64,000 nt of DNA from Oceanobacillus profundus (GCF_003515705.1 NZ_QWEH01000006.1:62001-126000); one strand, 5' to 3'; positions 7,890 to 21,217 are shown, numbered from the stretch's first letter. Translations and numbers: made by a program. Notes: generated by a model not told the origin, from the letters alone.

Positions 7890-8624
7890 ATGAACCAATT
7901 ACAGCAATTAAAACAGGTCCGTAATGAACTTACACGCTTCATGATAACTTATAAATTTGGTCTAGATGAAATGAATACAAAATTGAATATCCTGAAAGAG
8001 GAGTTTCAACATATACATTCTTATAATCCTATTGAACATATCAAATCACGCATAAAATCTCCAGAAAGCATTCTCAAAAAAGTGTATCGTAAAAATTTAG
8101 ATATATCGATGGATGCAATTCGCGAAAATATTAAAGATATTGTGGGAATTCGTATCGTATGTTCCTTTATTTCCGATATTTATAAGGTAAGTGAAATGAT
8201 TCAAAATCAACAGGATATTACGGTTGTAGAAGTAAAAGACTATATAAAACATCCTAAATCGAATGGTTATAAAAGCCTGCATCTTATTTTATCGATTCCA
8301 GTATTTATGTCAGATCGAACCGAACAGGTTTATATCGAAATTCAAATCCGCTCGGTTGCCATGGATTTCTGGGCAAGCTTAGAGCATAAAATCTACTATA
8401 AATATAATGGGGAAGTTCCACAGCAGTTAATCACGGAATTAACGGAAGCAGCAAATGTAGCAAATAAACTGGATTCTAAAATGGAGAAACTAAATAATGA
8501 AGTGAACAATATCAAAAGCAAAGCAGCAGAGAATGAAGATATTCATTTTTTACAATTAAATGAGGAGGATAAGGTTCATCTCCCATTAAACTTCTTACAA
8601 TCCTTCCTTGATAGGGAAAAGTAA
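7890..8624 (+). CDS. relP: Small alarmone synthetase (GTP pyrophosphokinase, RelP/YwaC type)
   Basis: Makes (p)ppGpp from GTP/GDP and ATP without a hydrolase domain. 244 residues. Seen: NPIEHIKSRIKSPESI, the G-loop region RIVCSFISDIY, the substrate motif KHPKSNGYKSLHL, and EIQIRSVAMDFWASLEHKI, all closest to B. subtilis YwaC (SasA/RelP) rather than YjbM (RelQ). It is about 30 residues longer at the C terminus than YwaC's roughly 210; that tail is predicted coiled coil followed by an acidic stretch. An AGGTGAAAGGA ribosome site precedes the ATG. It is monocistronic with its own terminator. The B. subtilis homologue is induced by cell-wall stress; no such control site was recognised here. Confidence 0.92.
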   Translation: MNQLQQLKQVRNELTRFMITYKFGLDEMNTKLNILKEEFQHIHSYNPIEHIKSRIKSPESILKKVYRKNLDISMDAIRENIKDIVGIRIVCSFISDIYKVSEMIQNQQDITVVEVKDYIKHPKSNGYKSLHLILSIPVFMSDRTEQVYIEIQIRSVAMDFWASLEHKIYYKYNGEVPQQLITELTEAANVANKLDSKMEKLNNEVNNIKSKAAENEDIHFLQLNEEDKVHLPLNFLQSFLDREK

Positions 8625-8630
8625 TATGAA

Positions 8631-8656
8631 AAAACCGCTGAAAAACAGCGGTTTTC
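8631..8656 (+). terminator. Terminator after relP
   Basis: AAAACCGCTG pairs with CAGCGGTTTT around AAAAA, six bases after the relP stop. Confidence 0.85.
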
Positions 8657-8689
8657 TTTATCTCCAATTATTATACGCTTGATTTCAAA

Positions 8690-8782
8690 TGGAGGAGGTA
8701 GAGGGATTCGAACCCCCGCGCGGTTTGACCCGCCTGTCGGTTTTCAAGACCGATCCCTTCAGCCAGACTTGGGTATACCTCC
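8690..8782 (-). tRNA. tRNA-Ser (anticodon UGA)
   Basis: A 93-base class II tRNA with encoded CCA. Acceptor GGAGGTA pairs with TACCTCC, the anticodon loop CTTGAAA gives UGA, a long variable arm (ACAGGCGGGT...) is present, and the T loop has GGTTCGAATCC. It reads UCA and UCG. It lies downstream of serS, as in B. subtilis. Confidence 0.96.
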
Positions 8783-8987
8783 ATAACGATTAGAAAACTG
8801 AGCATTCTTTAAAGGGATTCTTAGAAGGCGTTCTTTGCTTTCTTAGAAAAACTTATACTCTGGAATGCAAGCTTTTGTTGCTTATACAAATAAAAAAGTT
8901 CTATACTTGCTTATTTGCCAAGAAATAATATATCATGCTCAAAAATGAATGTCAAATTTTTGGCCATTCCATGCTAAATAAGAGAAC

Positions 8988-9009
8988 ACGGAGGTATGAA
9001 TAACCTCCG
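8988..9009 (-). terminator. Possible terminator after serS
   Basis: ACGGAGGT pairs with AACCTCCG around ATGAAT, 12 bases beyond the serS stop. The following minus-strand sequence is only moderately T-rich, so termination may be inefficient. Confidence 0.45.
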
Positions 9010-9020
9010 CACAAGTCCCA

Positions 9021-10295
9021 TTACTTCATTACTTCTTTTCCACCCATATACGGTCGTAATACCTCTGGAATAACAACAGATCCATCTGCTTGCTGGTAGT
9101 TTTCCAAAATAGCTGCTACTGTACGTCCGATTGCAAGTCCAGAACCATTTAACGTATGCACATATTCTGGTTTCCCGTTCGCCTCCCTGCGGAAACGTAT
9201 ACCAGCCCGACGTGCTTGGAAGTCTTCGAAGTTAGAGCAAGAAGAAATCTCACGGTATGTTTCCTGGCTTGGAATCCATACTTCAATATCATATTTTTTA
9301 GCTGCGGTAAATCCTAGGTCAGCTGTACACATGCTCATTACACGATATGGTAAGTTTAATAGCTGCAATACTTTTTCTGCATTTCCTGTTAATGTTTCCA
9401 ATGCTTCATAGGAATCTTCCGGCTTCACAAAATTAACAAGCTCAACTTTGTTAAATTGATGCTGACGAATTAATCCACGTGTGTCTCGCCCAGCAGATCC
9501 TGCTTCAGAACGGAAATTCGTGCTAAATGCAACATATTTTTTCGGTAGATTATCTGCTGATAAAATCTCATCACGATGGTAATTTGTTACGGGCACTTCT
9601 GCAGTAGGAATCATGAAATAATCCCAATCCTCCAGTTTAAATGCATCCTCTTCAAATTTTGGAAGCTGACCAGTCCCTGTCATGCTAGCGCGATTTACAA
9701 TTTGTGGAGGTAGCATCTCTATATAACCGTGCTCATCTGCATGGAGATCCATCATGAAGTTTAATAATGCACGTTCTAATCTCGCACCAAGGCCTTTATA
9801 GAAAACAAAACGGCTCCCTGTTACTTTAGCTGCGCGTTCAAAATCGATAATATCAAGATTCGTTGCAATGTCCCAATGAGCCTGCACTTCAAAGTCAAAT
9901 GCCGGAACAGTACCCCAATCGCGAACTTCCACATTATCGTCTTCATCTTCTCCAACTGGAACAGATTCATGCGGGATATTCGGAATGGATAGCATAATAT
10001 GCTGTAGCTCTTCCTCGATACCCTTCAAGTCTTTATCGAGTAAAGCAATTTGATCACCTAGCTCGCGCATTTCTTTAATCGCAGGATCTGCATCCTTCTT
10101 TTCTCTTTTCAAAGCAGATATTTCTTTCGTTGCTTCATTGCGCTTTGCCTTTAAAGCCTCTGTTTCTGCAATTAATCCGCGACGTTTTTCGTCTAAAGAA
10201 CCGAACTTATCTAAATCAGATAAATCCTCTCCACGATGGGCAAGCCTTTTTTGTACCTCTTCAAAGTTATTTCTTAAATACTTCATGTCTAACAT
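9021..10295 (-). CDS. serS: Seryl-tRNA synthetase
   Basis: Charges tRNA-Ser with serine. 424 residues. Seen: the N-terminal antiparallel coiled-coil arm (about 30-105) that holds the tRNA variable arm, class II motif 2 region [15 protein letters not shown], and motif 3 [12 protein letters not shown]. The start at 10295 (MLDMKYLR) is preferred over the open frame's upstream ATG at 10316, because AAAGGAGGAATC sits directly before it and homologues begin MLD. A serine-specific T-box precedes the gene. In B. subtilis pdxS-pdxT lie between dacA and serS; they are absent here. Confidence 0.97.
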   Translation of the reverse strand: MLDMKYLRNNFEEVQKRLAHRGEDLSDLDKFGSLDEKRRGLIAETEALKAKRNEATKEISALKREKKDADPAIKEMRELGDQIALLDKDLKGIEEELQHIMLSIPNIPHESVPVGEDEDDNVEVRDWGTVPAFDFEVQAHWDIATNLDIIDFERAAKVTGSRFVFYKGLGARLERALLNFMMDLHADEHGYIEMLPPQIVNRASMTGTGQLPKFEEDAFKLEDWDYFMIPTAEVPVTNYHRDEILSADNLPKKYVAFSTNFRSEAGSAGRDTRGLIRQHQFNKVELVNFVKPEDSYEALETLTGNAEKVLQLLNLPYRVMSMCTADLGFTAAKKYDIEVWIPSQETYREISSCSNFEDFQARRAGIRFRREANGKPEYVHTLNGSGLAIGRTVAAILENYQQADGSVVIPEVLRPYMGGKEVMK

Positions 10296-10344
10296 AATGA
10301 TTCCTCCTTTAAGCATTATATAAATTGTTAAATCCTTTAAAAAT

Positions 10345-10600
10345 CAAAAAACTCCCGTCCCTAAATATAGGGACGAGAGTAAGTTTCCCGCGTTGCCACC
10401 CTTGTTGAAGATACTATCTTCCGGCTCATCGTTCATAACGGCTCTTCACCGGGTTTACTTACTTTGGATTCTAAATCCTTTCCGTAAACCTGTTCAAGGA
10501 TGGATTCACAGCAATCTAACACCGATTCTCACCAGCCATCGGCTCTCTTAAGAAAGACATGCTATTACTACTTCCTATCAATACATTTTAATTGATTGTC
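10345..10600 (-). promoter_or_regulatory. T-box riboswitch (tRNA-Ser) upstream of serS
   Basis: On the minus strand: AGTAGTA, then AGAGAGCCGAT with distal loop GGCTGGTGAGA, then GAA-TCC-ATCC with TCC (10504-10502) in the specifier position, encoding serine. The T-box AAGGGTGGCAACGCGGG (10403-10387) is followed by a terminator ACTCTCGTCCCTA/TAGGGACGGGAGT plus a T run (10380-10346). UCC is read by tRNA-Ser with anticodon GGA, not by the UGA tRNA encoded nearby. The mechanism is antitermination by uncharged tRNA-Ser. Confidence 0.93.
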
Positions 10601-10615
10601 ATTATAATTATTGCT

Positions 10616-10644
10616 ATCATATGCAATTTTAATTCAAAATGCAA
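10616..10644 (-). promoter_or_regulatory. Sigma-A promoter of serS
   Basis: Minus strand: -35 TTGCAT (10644-10639), a 17-base spacer, and -10 TATGAT (10621-10616), just upstream of T-box Stem I. Confidence 0.6.
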
Positions 10645-10675
10645 GTTTTTCTGGAAAAATTGATTTTGTTGTTAA

Positions 10676-12010
10676 CTAAAAAAGTCCTTTAATCCAATCA
10701 ACGGCAGCTGTAAATATATTTGCAAAGAAATCACCGATAGATCCGAGTGTAAGCATGAACCAGTTTGATTTTTCTACTGCTTCATCTGTTACAAGGTCAA
10801 TTTGGCTAGTTGAATCATCAAAAATATAACCATAATCAACATCACCATCATAAACAAGCTCTGCTGTTCCGACTACTTCGCCTTTTTCAATTGGTGCTAC
10901 TAATTCACCGTCTTCATTTAATTTATCCTCATCAATATGATATTCAATACTGTACAATTCTGCTTCATCTGCTTGAATTGGAATACGTACTGCTTCACTT
11001 AATGAAACGTTAACTTCATCTTGTTTTCCTTTTGCTACAGGAACTGTGCCTTGATCCTCAGACTGGTAACCAGCAGGAAAAAGCTCCTCAGATTGGAATT
11101 TCGAATAGCCATGATCCAGTAATTGAGCTGTTTCTACGAAGCGCTCTGTATCACTACTCGTTCTCATAACAACCGTAATTAATCGATTACCGTCTCGAAT
11201 TGCAGTACCTGTGAAGCTGTGGCCTGCCAAATTTGTAAAGCCTGTTTTTAAGCCATCTACACCTTCATAGAAAAACTGTCCTAAATTTTCACCTTCATGT
11301 GGAAGCATATAATTCCAGTTGCGGATGGTTTGTCCATCAAATTCAGTCACTGGAATTTTAGCAACATCGAGTGCCCCTGGATAATCATTCACAAGGTGAT
11401 AACCAAGCTGTGCAGCAGATCGTGCTGACAATAGATTCGTCCCATTTGGGTCTGTTCCTTCTGGGTGATTACCATCTAGGTCTTCATTGTCCAATCCTGT
11501 TGAATTTACAAATTCAGCTTCAGATAGCCCTAACTCTTCCGCTTTTTGATTCATTAACTTAACAAATTCGCCCTCTGAACCAGAAATTAATTCCGCTAAA
11601 GCAATCGTTGTGGCATTATCTGAATTAATCGCCATTGCTTCATATAATTCTTCAACTGTATAATCCTGTTGTTGTTTCAATCCAACACCCGAAAACACCG
11701 TATTGGCAGAAATACTGTAAGCATAATCACTAATCTGCGTAGTTGTATCCCACGAGATTTGACCATTTTCGACAGCTTCCCATACGAGATATTCCGTCAT
11801 CATTTTCGTCATACTTGCCGGTGGAAGCGCAACATCAGGGTTTTTTGCGTATAAAACCTTTCCTGTTTCTGCATCGACTAGAATTGCCGATTCAGCACCT
11901 ATATCCAATGACTCTGCAGCGTTTGCAGTAAGTGGCTCTGTTATAAACAATTGTATTAGTACAAGCATCGCAAGTACTAATGGAAAAATCTTCTTCATGC
12001 TGTGTTTCAA
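10676..12010 (-). CDS. dacA: D-alanyl-D-alanine carboxypeptidase (penicillin-binding protein 5)
   Basis: Trims the terminal D-Ala from peptidoglycan pentapeptides outside the membrane. 444 residues. Seen: a signal peptide ending about ...TANA (near 31), then the penicillin-binding motifs SMTK (66-69), SDN (130-132) and KTG (255-257), and a C-terminal amphipathic segment (WFMLTLGSIGDFF) that anchors this family to the membrane. Start: GGAGG is nine bases before a TTG at 12010, whereas the first ATG (12001) is too far from it, so a TTG start is likely. It lies downstream of guaB as in B. subtilis, but separated by a terminator. Confidence 0.95.
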   Translation of the reverse strand: MKHSMKKIFPLVLAMLVLIQLFITEPLTANAAESLDIGAESAILVDAETGKVLYAKNPDVALPPASMTKMMTEYLVWEAVENGQISWDTTTQISDYAYSISANTVFSGVGLKQQQDYTVEELYEAMAINSDNATTIALAELISGSEGEFVKLMNQKAEELGLSEAEFVNSTGLDNEDLDGNHPEGTDPNGTNLLSARSAAQLGYHLVNDYPGALDVAKIPVTEFDGQTIRNWNYMLPHEGENLGQFFYEGVDGLKTGFTNLAGHSFTGTAIRDGNRLITVVMRTSSDTERFVETAQLLDHGYSKFQSEELFPAGYQSEDQGTVPVAKGKQDEVNVSLSEAVRIPIQADEAELYSIEYHIDEDKLNEDGELVAPIEKGEVVGTAELVYDGDVDYGYIFDDSTSQIDLVTDEAVEKSNWFMLTLGSIGDFFANIFTAAVDWIKGLF

Positions 12011-12102
12011 CTTTCTGTACCTCCAACCTGCGGTATAACCTTTTTAATTTTGCCATTCTCTCTTTTGAATAAGCTATCTGTTATTTTACCACATAAAAAT
12101 AT

Positions 12103-12142
12103 AAAAAAATAGATGCTAGAGATACCAAGCATCTATTTTTTA
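12103..12142 (-). terminator. Terminator between guaB and dacA
   Basis: AAAAATAGATGC pairs with GCATCTATTTTT around 12 bases, with A/T tracts on both sides. Confidence 0.8.
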
Positions 12143-12181
12143 TTCATTACTATTATAAAAGGCAGTTCAAATTATAAGGCT

Positions 12182-13702
<1,521 letters not shown>

Positions 13703-13720
13703 TCAAACTATATAGAGGAT

Positions 13721-13886
13721 GTCCCAAAAGTCCGGTAAAAATGACACATCGAGAGTGATAGAACTTCGACGCCCAGGGCGTTCTAATGTCGGTGTTGCGA
13801 CAAGGATTTTCGGCGGGGCGAGTAATCGCAGCCCAGGACGTTGCAACTTTAGCCGACCTCGGTTCTTTTTATCCTTCTTCTGAGCA
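13721..13886. repeat. Dispersed palindromic repeat, family R1, long copy (yaaC-guaB gap)
   Basis: Begins GTCCCAAAAGTCCGGTAAAA and continues ATGACACATCGA; ends CGGTTCTTTTTATCC then TTCTTCTGAGCAC. The ends form an imperfect inverted repeat (CAAAAG...CTTCTG, GGTAAAAA...TTTTTATCC). The left 25 bases match the copy at 27586 almost exactly. The middle (GAGAGTGATAGAAC to AGCCGACCT) is extra and holds two related stretches, CCCAGGGCGTT and CCCAGGACGTT. An open frame runs through it on the minus strand but has no coding look. It occupies most of the 360-bp gap. Confidence 0.75.
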
Positions 13887-14014
13887 CACATTTATATATA
13901 CGAATATCTATTTTTATATACATTACTCTAATACGCTTGGTTTTTCAACAAAGTTCGATTAGAAACAAAAAATAAATAGATTCAAAATTTTATAATAGTT
14001 AAGAGGTCATAATT

Positions 14015-14974
14015 ATGATAACAGTCGATGAATTTTATACGTATTTAAACGCACAACAACATGCCCAAAGCTTTTTATATCAATGCTATTTAGGAATGGA
14101 GGATGCAGAAGCAAAAAGCTATCAAAATTACAGCACTTTTATGTATTTGCTCGATCATAGCCAGCGTTTTTATGAAAATGGTAAAAAATCCGATGAACTT
14201 GTTCAGCCTGTTTTATATTTTTACGGTATGGTGCATTTATTAAAAGCATATCTTCTAACGAAACGTCCGGACTATCCAGAATCAACCTCGCTGCTCGCTC
14301 ATGGCGTAACTGCAAGGAAACGAAAGAAAAAGTTCTATACATTTACAGATGATGAAGTAAAAGTACAACAGCATGGCATGTTCCCTTATTTCTCGGAGCA
14401 TTTGTACGCCACTAAAAGAATCCCTTTTGAAAAAATTCGCATGGAAACGCTTTTTAGCTTACTACCCGAAATGAGTAATTTTTTCGCTTTACAGAAGCAG
14501 GAGAAACTAACTGTCATTGGCTCAGCAAACTCGGTTCATCTACAATTCCCAACCAAATTATTTGATAACTATCATTTAACAGAAAAGGCATTTATAGCAC
14601 GCATACAAAACTATCTTCCAGCTATTAAGGAGATTAAATCTGGAAAATTAATGCTTGATATAGAACTTGAAGATTACGTTGATTTTTCGAATGGTCCTTT
14701 TTTCAAGCATATGGATAATAATCAGCTTTATTTTCCAGCAAACCGGGATTCCTTTCTTCCTATTTCAGAAGTAATGATTCATTATTTGTTGCTTTTTAAT
14801 CTTAGTATGCTCTGTCGCTACGAGTCAGAATGGTGGGGTGACTTATTTGTATCCAAGGCGGATATGGATTACCCTTTAATCCACCATTTTCTACAAGTTA
14901 CTGCACAAAAAATCCCAAGGCAAATTGGTAGTGAGATGCTAGCAATGAAAACGACGTTTGACAGCCTAACATAG
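14015..14974 (+). CDS. yaaC: YaaC family protein
   Basis: 319 residues, of the YaaC-like family found beside guaB and gyrA in many Bacillaceae; its function is unknown. Seen: a tyrosine- and histidine-rich, largely soluble protein with no signal peptide, and the stretches YFYGMVHLLKAYLL and ESEWWGDLF, typical of the family. An AAGAGGT ribosome site precedes the ATG. It is transcribed towards oriC, opposite to guaB, as in B. subtilis. It converges on the HD-GYP gene and shares a bidirectional terminator with it. Confidence 0.85.
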   Translation: MITVDEFYTYLNAQQHAQSFLYQCYLGMEDAEAKSYQNYSTFMYLLDHSQRFYENGKKSDELVQPVLYFYGMVHLLKAYLLTKRPDYPESTSLLAHGVTARKRKKKFYTFTDDEVKVQQHGMFPYFSEHLYATKRIPFEKIRMETLFSLLPEMSNFFALQKQEKLTVIGSANSVHLQFPTKLFDNYHLTEKAFIARIQNYLPAIKEIKSGKLMLDIELEDYVDFSNGPFFKHMDNNQLYFPANRDSFLPISEVMIHYLLLFNLSMLCRYESEWWGDLFVSKADMDYPLIHHFLQVTAQKIPRQIGSEMLAMKTTFDSLT

Positions 14975-14986
14975 CCTACATATACG

Positions 14987-15014
14987 AATAGGGAGCTATA
15001 GCTAGCTCCCTATT
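14987..15014. terminator. Bidirectional terminator between yaaC and the HD-GYP gene
   Basis: AATAGGGAGCT pairs perfectly with AGCTCCCTATT. The stop codon of the minus-strand gene lies inside the hairpin. Confidence 0.75.
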
Positions 15015-16108
15015 ATTTCTTCAATATAAAGTTCGGGCATTTGATCCAATGAGATAATCGCTTCATCTGGTTCGATACGAATCATTGGCTTTGTCGGTTT
15101 TGTCGTGTCTATAAAAACAATTTCCCCATGTTTTCCATTCGAGAGGATTATCTTCTTTCCAATCAAAAAATGAACGAAATTGTCGATGAATACGTTTACT
15201 ACCTGCGCATCGAATTTCATATATCTATCCTTTTCGATTGTTTTTATTGCATGAAATAAGCTTTGTGCCTTTGCATAGATACGATTACTTATTATCGCGA
15301 AATATGTATCACTTACTGCGATAATTTTAGCAAATACATGGATTTTTTCATTCGTAATACCAAGCGGATAACCACTTCCATCTAGACGTTCATGATGCTG
15401 GAGTACACCTAATTTTACCGCCGCTGTGATTATTGGTAAATGCTCAATCATTCGATACGAATACGTAGGGTGATTTTTAATAGCTTTCCATTCATCTTCT
15501 GTTAACGTTCCCTTTTTGTTCAGGATAGAATCATCCACTTTTACCAATCCACAATTACTAAGTAATCCTGCTATTCCACTTTGAAGCCATTCACCTTTCG
15601 AAAGCCCCATTTTCCTACCGATAAATGCTGAAAGAAGGGAAACTGCAACACTATGGAAATACATATAATCCTCCTGGGTACTATATGTATGAAGCCTATA
15701 TATTTTTTCGGCCTCTATTGTTTCTGTACATTCCAATAGTGGTATGATCAATTTACGAACAACTGAGATATCAATTGGCATCCCATTTTGCCATTTTTGA
15801 AACTGTTGTTTATATGCAGCCACCACATTTAGATAACTCTCAGCAAATGGAAGACTTTTTTCGTTATCAATTGAATTTTGCTTCTTCATATGCTGTTTTT
15901 CCTTTGGCTGAACAGGTTTTCCTAAAAAGGAATCACCGTTAGACAAGGTAGATGATACATCTACCGATTCAACAAGGAATTTTTCAAGAATTGTAATATG
16001 TTCTTCTTTTAATATGGTGTTTTTTAGGATGATTGGACGATTTGTCTTGCCTCTTACTTCCTTAAGTAATACACATCCTGGAATTAGACTTGAAGGTTTT
16101 ACTCGCAT
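15002..16108 (-). CDS. HD-GYP domain protein with a degenerate HD motif
   Basis: 368 residues. The C-terminal part follows the HD-GYP fold that hydrolyses cyclic di-GMP: the leading His152, IKNHP (His213), the pair HH 238-239, and a perfect DGSGYP (243-248). At the position where active enzymes carry HD inside LLHDIGK, this protein reads LLSNCGL, so the metal-binding doublet is lost and activity is doubtful. Start: open to a GTG at 16192, but the ATG at 16108 follows GGGGGAAA at good spacing and gives the MRVKPSS opening that I recall from relatives. It is downstream of gyrA past a hairpin. It may be a receptor or regulatory relic instead of an enzyme. Confidence 0.8.
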   Translation of the reverse strand: MRVKPSSLIPGCVLLKEVRGKTNRPIILKNTILKEEHITILEKFLVESVDVSSTLSNGDSFLGKPVQPKEKQHMKKQNSIDNEKSLPFAESYLNVVAAYKQQFQKWQNGMPIDISVVRKLIIPLLECTETIEAEKIYRLHTYSTQEDYMYFHSVAVSLLSAFIGRKMGLSKGEWLQSGIAGLLSNCGLVKVDDSILNKKGTLTEDEWKAIKNHPTYSYRMIEHLPIITAAVKLGVLQHHERLDGSGYPLGITNEKIHVFAKIIAVSDTYFAIISNRIYAKAQSLFHAIKTIEKDRYMKFDAQVVNVFIDNFVHFLIGKKIILSNGKHGEIVFIDTTKPTKPMIRIEPDEAIISLDQMPELYIEEIIGS

Positions 16109-16263
16109 ATCGGTTTCCCCCATTTTCTCAGATAGAAGGTAATACTTCATTCCATTAAGATTCTCTTCCTTCGCATAGACTGTTAGCAGCACAAGGTTAA
16201 AAGAATCAGTTTTTTTATTTCCCCAGCATAGAGGGGATTCCAGTTCGTATCATTGTATAAAGA

Positions 16264-16301
16264 AGATGACTCAGGATGTACACTACTTTCTGAGTCATCT
16301 A
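16264..16301 (-). terminator. Terminator after gyrA
   Basis: AGATGACTCAG pairs with CTGAGTCATCT around 16 bases. On the minus strand it is followed by TCTTTAT. It lies 15 bases beyond the gyrA stop. Confidence 0.65.
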
Positions 16302-16315
16302 TAGATAGATTCCAA

Positions 16316-18829
16316 TTATTCTTCGTTCGTATCTGTCTCTGTGCTTTCTTTTTCTGAAGTTGTATCTTGTACAACTTCTTCTTCTTCTGTTTCCTCTTCT
16401 TCCCTATCTACCTTAGCAACCGTTGCTACTTCTTCTCCATCCTGTAATCGAATTAAATGGACACCTTTTGTACTTCGTCCAGTTGTTGAAATCTCTGCTA
16501 CTGGAATTCGAATTAATACGCCTGCTATGGTAATCAACATGAGATCCTCTTCACCTGTCACATCTTTTACAGCTACAACATGACCAGTCTTCTCATCGAG
16601 TTTACATGTGAAAACACCTTTACCCCCGCGGTTAATTTGACGATATTCCGCTTCTGGTGTTTGTTTACCAAAACCTTTACTTGTGACATGGAGAATTTTT
16701 GAATCCGGCTCAATGATCTCCATGGATACGACTTCATCATCTTCTCGTAACGAAATACCTTTAACACCTGCTGCAGTTCGTCCCATTTCTCGAATTTGTG
16801 TCTCTTCGAATCGGATCAGATAACCATTTTTCGTTGCAATCATCATATCCTTATTGCCATCGGTTAATCGAACGGAGATTAGCTCGTCTTCTTCACGAAG
16901 TCCAACTGCAATTAAGCCACCTTTACGGATATTTGCAAATTTGGCCAGGGAAGTACGTTTAGCAATTCCATGTTTCGTTGTAAAGAATAGGAACGCATCC
17001 TCTTCATAGCTATTTACAGAGATAACTGCATTGACCCATTCCCCTTTTTCAACCTGAAGCAGATTGATGATTGGAATTCCTTTTGCTGTCCGATTGAACT
17101 CTGGAATCTCATACCCTTTTGCACGATATACCTTTCCTTTATTGGTAAAGAAAAGCACCGTATCATGTGTGGATGTCGATACAAGATGTTCTACAAAATC
17201 ATCCTCATTCGTTCCCATTCCTTGAATTCCTCGACCACCGCGTCTTTGTGTTCGGTAGGTAGATGCAGGTAAACGCTTGATATACCCTTGATGTGTAAGG
17301 GTTATAACAATGTTTTCTACTGGAATTAAGTCTTCGTCCTCGAAGAATCCAGCTCCACCAGCTACAATATCCGTACGACGATCATCATTAAAACGTTCCT
17401 TAATTTCAGTAAGCTCTTCGCGAATAATTTCAAGTACTTTTTCTTCATCCGCTAAAATTGCTTTTAACTCATTAATCAGTTTTTGCAATTCACTGTATTC
17501 TTCTTCAATCTTCTCACGCTCTAAACCTGTTAAACGCTGCAGGCGCATATCAAGAATAGCTTGAGCTTGCTTTTCTGAAAGCTTGAAACGTTCCATTAAA
17601 CCAACTCTTGCAATGTCTGCAGTTTTAGAGTTACGGATTAAGGAAATAACTTCGTCTAAATGGTCTAATGCGATGCGTAAACCTTCTAAAATATGTGCAC
17701 GCGCTTCTGCTTTTCTTAATTCAAAAGCAGTACGACGTGTAATAATTACTTTTTGATGCTCTAAATAATGCTCTAGACACTGTTTAATAGTTAATACTTT
17801 CGGCTGGCCATCTACTAATGCAAGCATATTAATTCCAAATGTTGTCTGTAGTGACGTATGTTTATACAAATTATTTAAAACAACATTGCCATTCGCATCA
17901 CGGCGAAGCTCCATCACAATGCGCATACCATTTCGGTCAGACTCGTCACGTAAATCTGTAATTCCTTCAATCCGCTTATCCCGAACGAGTTCTGCAATTT
18001 TCTCAATCAGTCTTGCTTTATTAACCTGATAAGGTAATTCTGTTACAATGATTGTCTCTTTTCCATTTGAGCTTTCTTCGATATTCACTTTCGCACGAAT
18101 TGTAACCGAACCTTTTCCAGTTTCATATGCTTTTCGGATTCCGCTGCGACCTAATATTTGGCCGGCAGTAGGAAAGTCTGGACCATGGATATAGTCTTCC
18201 ATCAATTCATCTACCGTGATATCCGGATCTTTACTCACTGCAAGTACAGCATCAATTGTTTCTCCCAAGTTATGTGGCGGAATATTGGTTGCCATTCCAA
18301 CCGCAATCCCTGATGTACCATTGACGAGTAGATTAGGGAAACGTGCTGGGAATACAACAGGCTCCCGTTCAGATCCATCGTAGTTATCCTGATAATCAAT
18401 TGTATCTTTATTGATATCACGCAATAACTCCATCGAGATTTTTGACATTCTCGCTTCGGTATAACGCATTGCAGCTGCTGAGTCTCCATCAACCGATCCA
18501 AAGTTTCCATGACCATCTACAAGCATATAACGATAGCTGAAATCTTGTGCCATCCGAACCATTGTCTCATAAACTGCCGAGTCTCCGTGTGGATGATACT
18601 TACCGATAACTTCACCAACAATACGTGCTGATTTCTTATGCGCCTTATCAGAATGCATCCCTAAGTCATTCATCGCATACAAAATTCTTCGATGAACTGG
18701 TTTCATTCCATCACGTACATCCGGTAATGCACGCGACACGATAACACTCATTGCGTAGTCAAGAAAAGATGTACGCATTTCCTTACTAATATTAATCTCT
18801 TGAACATTTGGACGTTTTTCCTCTGCCAT
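16316..18829 (-). CDS. gyrA: DNA gyrase subunit A
   Basis: The DNA-cleaving and religating subunit of gyrase, which introduces negative supercoils together with GyrB. 837 residues. Seen: the quinolone-region sequence [10 protein letters not shown] with Ser84 and Glu88 (wild type), the active-site Tyr123 in [11 protein letters not shown], the GyrA-box-like [11 protein letters not shown] about two-thirds along, and an acidic C-terminal tail (EEEETEEEE). The start at 18829 (MAEEKRP) follows AGGAGG; an upstream in-frame ATG at 18850 overlaps it. Separated from gyrB by a 370-bp gap filled by a tandem repeat, unlike the short gap in B. subtilis. Confidence 0.98.
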   Translation of the reverse strand: MAEEKRPNVQEINISKEMRTSFLDYAMSVIVSRALPDVRDGMKPVHRRILYAMNDLGMHSDKAHKKSARIVGEVIGKYHPHGDSAVYETMVRMAQDFSYRYMLVDGHGNFGSVDGDSAAAMRYTEARMSKISMELLRDINKDTIDYQDNYDGSEREPVVFPARFPNLLVNGTSGIAVGMATNIPPHNLGETIDAVLAVSKDPDITVDELMEDYIHGPDFPTAGQILGRSGIRKAYETGKGSVTIRAKVNIEESSNGKETIIVTELPYQVNKARLIEKIAELVRDKRIEGITDLRDESDRNGMRIVMELRRDANGNVVLNNLYKHTSLQTTFGINMLALVDGQPKVLTIKQCLEHYLEHQKVIITRRTAFELRKAEARAHILEGLRIALDHLDEVISLIRNSKTADIARVGLMERFKLSEKQAQAILDMRLQRLTGLEREKIEEEYSELQKLINELKAILADEEKVLEIIREELTEIKERFNDDRRTDIVAGGAGFFEDEDLIPVENIVITLTHQGYIKRLPASTYRTQRRGGRGIQGMGTNEDDFVEHLVSTSTHDTVLFFTNKGKVYRAKGYEIPEFNRTAKGIPIINLLQVEKGEWVNAVISVNSYEEDAFLFFTTKHGIAKRTSLAKFANIRKGGLIAVGLREEDELISVRLTDGNKDMMIATKNGYLIRFEETQIREMGRTAAGVKGISLREDDEVVSMEIIEPDSKILHVTSKGFGKQTPEAEYRQINRGGKGVFTCKLDEKTGHVVAVKDVTGEEDLMLITIAGVLIRIPVAEISTTGRSTKGVHLIRLQDGEEVATVAKVDREEEETEEEEVVQDTTSEKESTETDTNEE

Positions 18830-18927
18830 TCCTTCTTTACCTCCTATCACTATTTAACATCAATAGTGATTACCTTCGAAAAATAACTACTCTACTTTAT
18901 TTATCCAGTTCCGTTGCTTGTCATTAT

Positions 18928-19195
18928 CTGGGCAAGCCCGCTTCACTTTTCGCTGTCTAGCTGCACGTGGGCTAGCGACTACAGTCATTGTCAATGGACA
19001 CTTCGAGCGCTAAAACCATGCGCTCTACGGTCCCGTGTCACTGCCTTACGTCGCTGGGCAAGCCCGCTTCACTTTTCGCTGTCTAGCTATGGCTCCTGGA
19101 AACTACGGTCATAAGCAATTCACACTTCAAGCACTAAAACCATGTGCTTTTCGGGCCTTGCTAGCCTTTCATTTCTAAACAGTCGCCTTCGCTTT
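18928..19195. repeat. Tandem pair of family R2 intergenic repeats between gyrB and gyrA
   Basis: A 35-base sequence beginning CTGGGCAAGCCCGCTTCACT and ending GCTGTCTAGCT occurs at 18928-18962 and again, identically, at 19054-19088, a period of 126 bases. The second halves of the two units also align (CACTTC.AGC.CTAAAACCATG). The array ends TCGCCTTCGCTTTCCG. The GTCTAGCT and GACTA motifs recall widespread Bacillaceae intergenic repeats. There is no plausible gene. It explains the 370-bp gap between gyrB and gyrA. Confidence 0.8.
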
Positions 19196-19199
19196 CCGT

Positions 19200-21212
<2,013 letters not shown>

Positions 21213-21217
21213 TTACT

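Noticed and set aside
13703-13891. 62-codon minus-strand ORF
   Set aside because: It lies wholly inside the R1 repeat, is rich in Arg/Pro from GC-rich palindromes and has no ribosome site.
18850-19199. Search for rRNA genes next to gyrA, as in B. subtilis rrnO
   Set aside because: No rRNA sequence is present; the gap is a tandem intergenic repeat.
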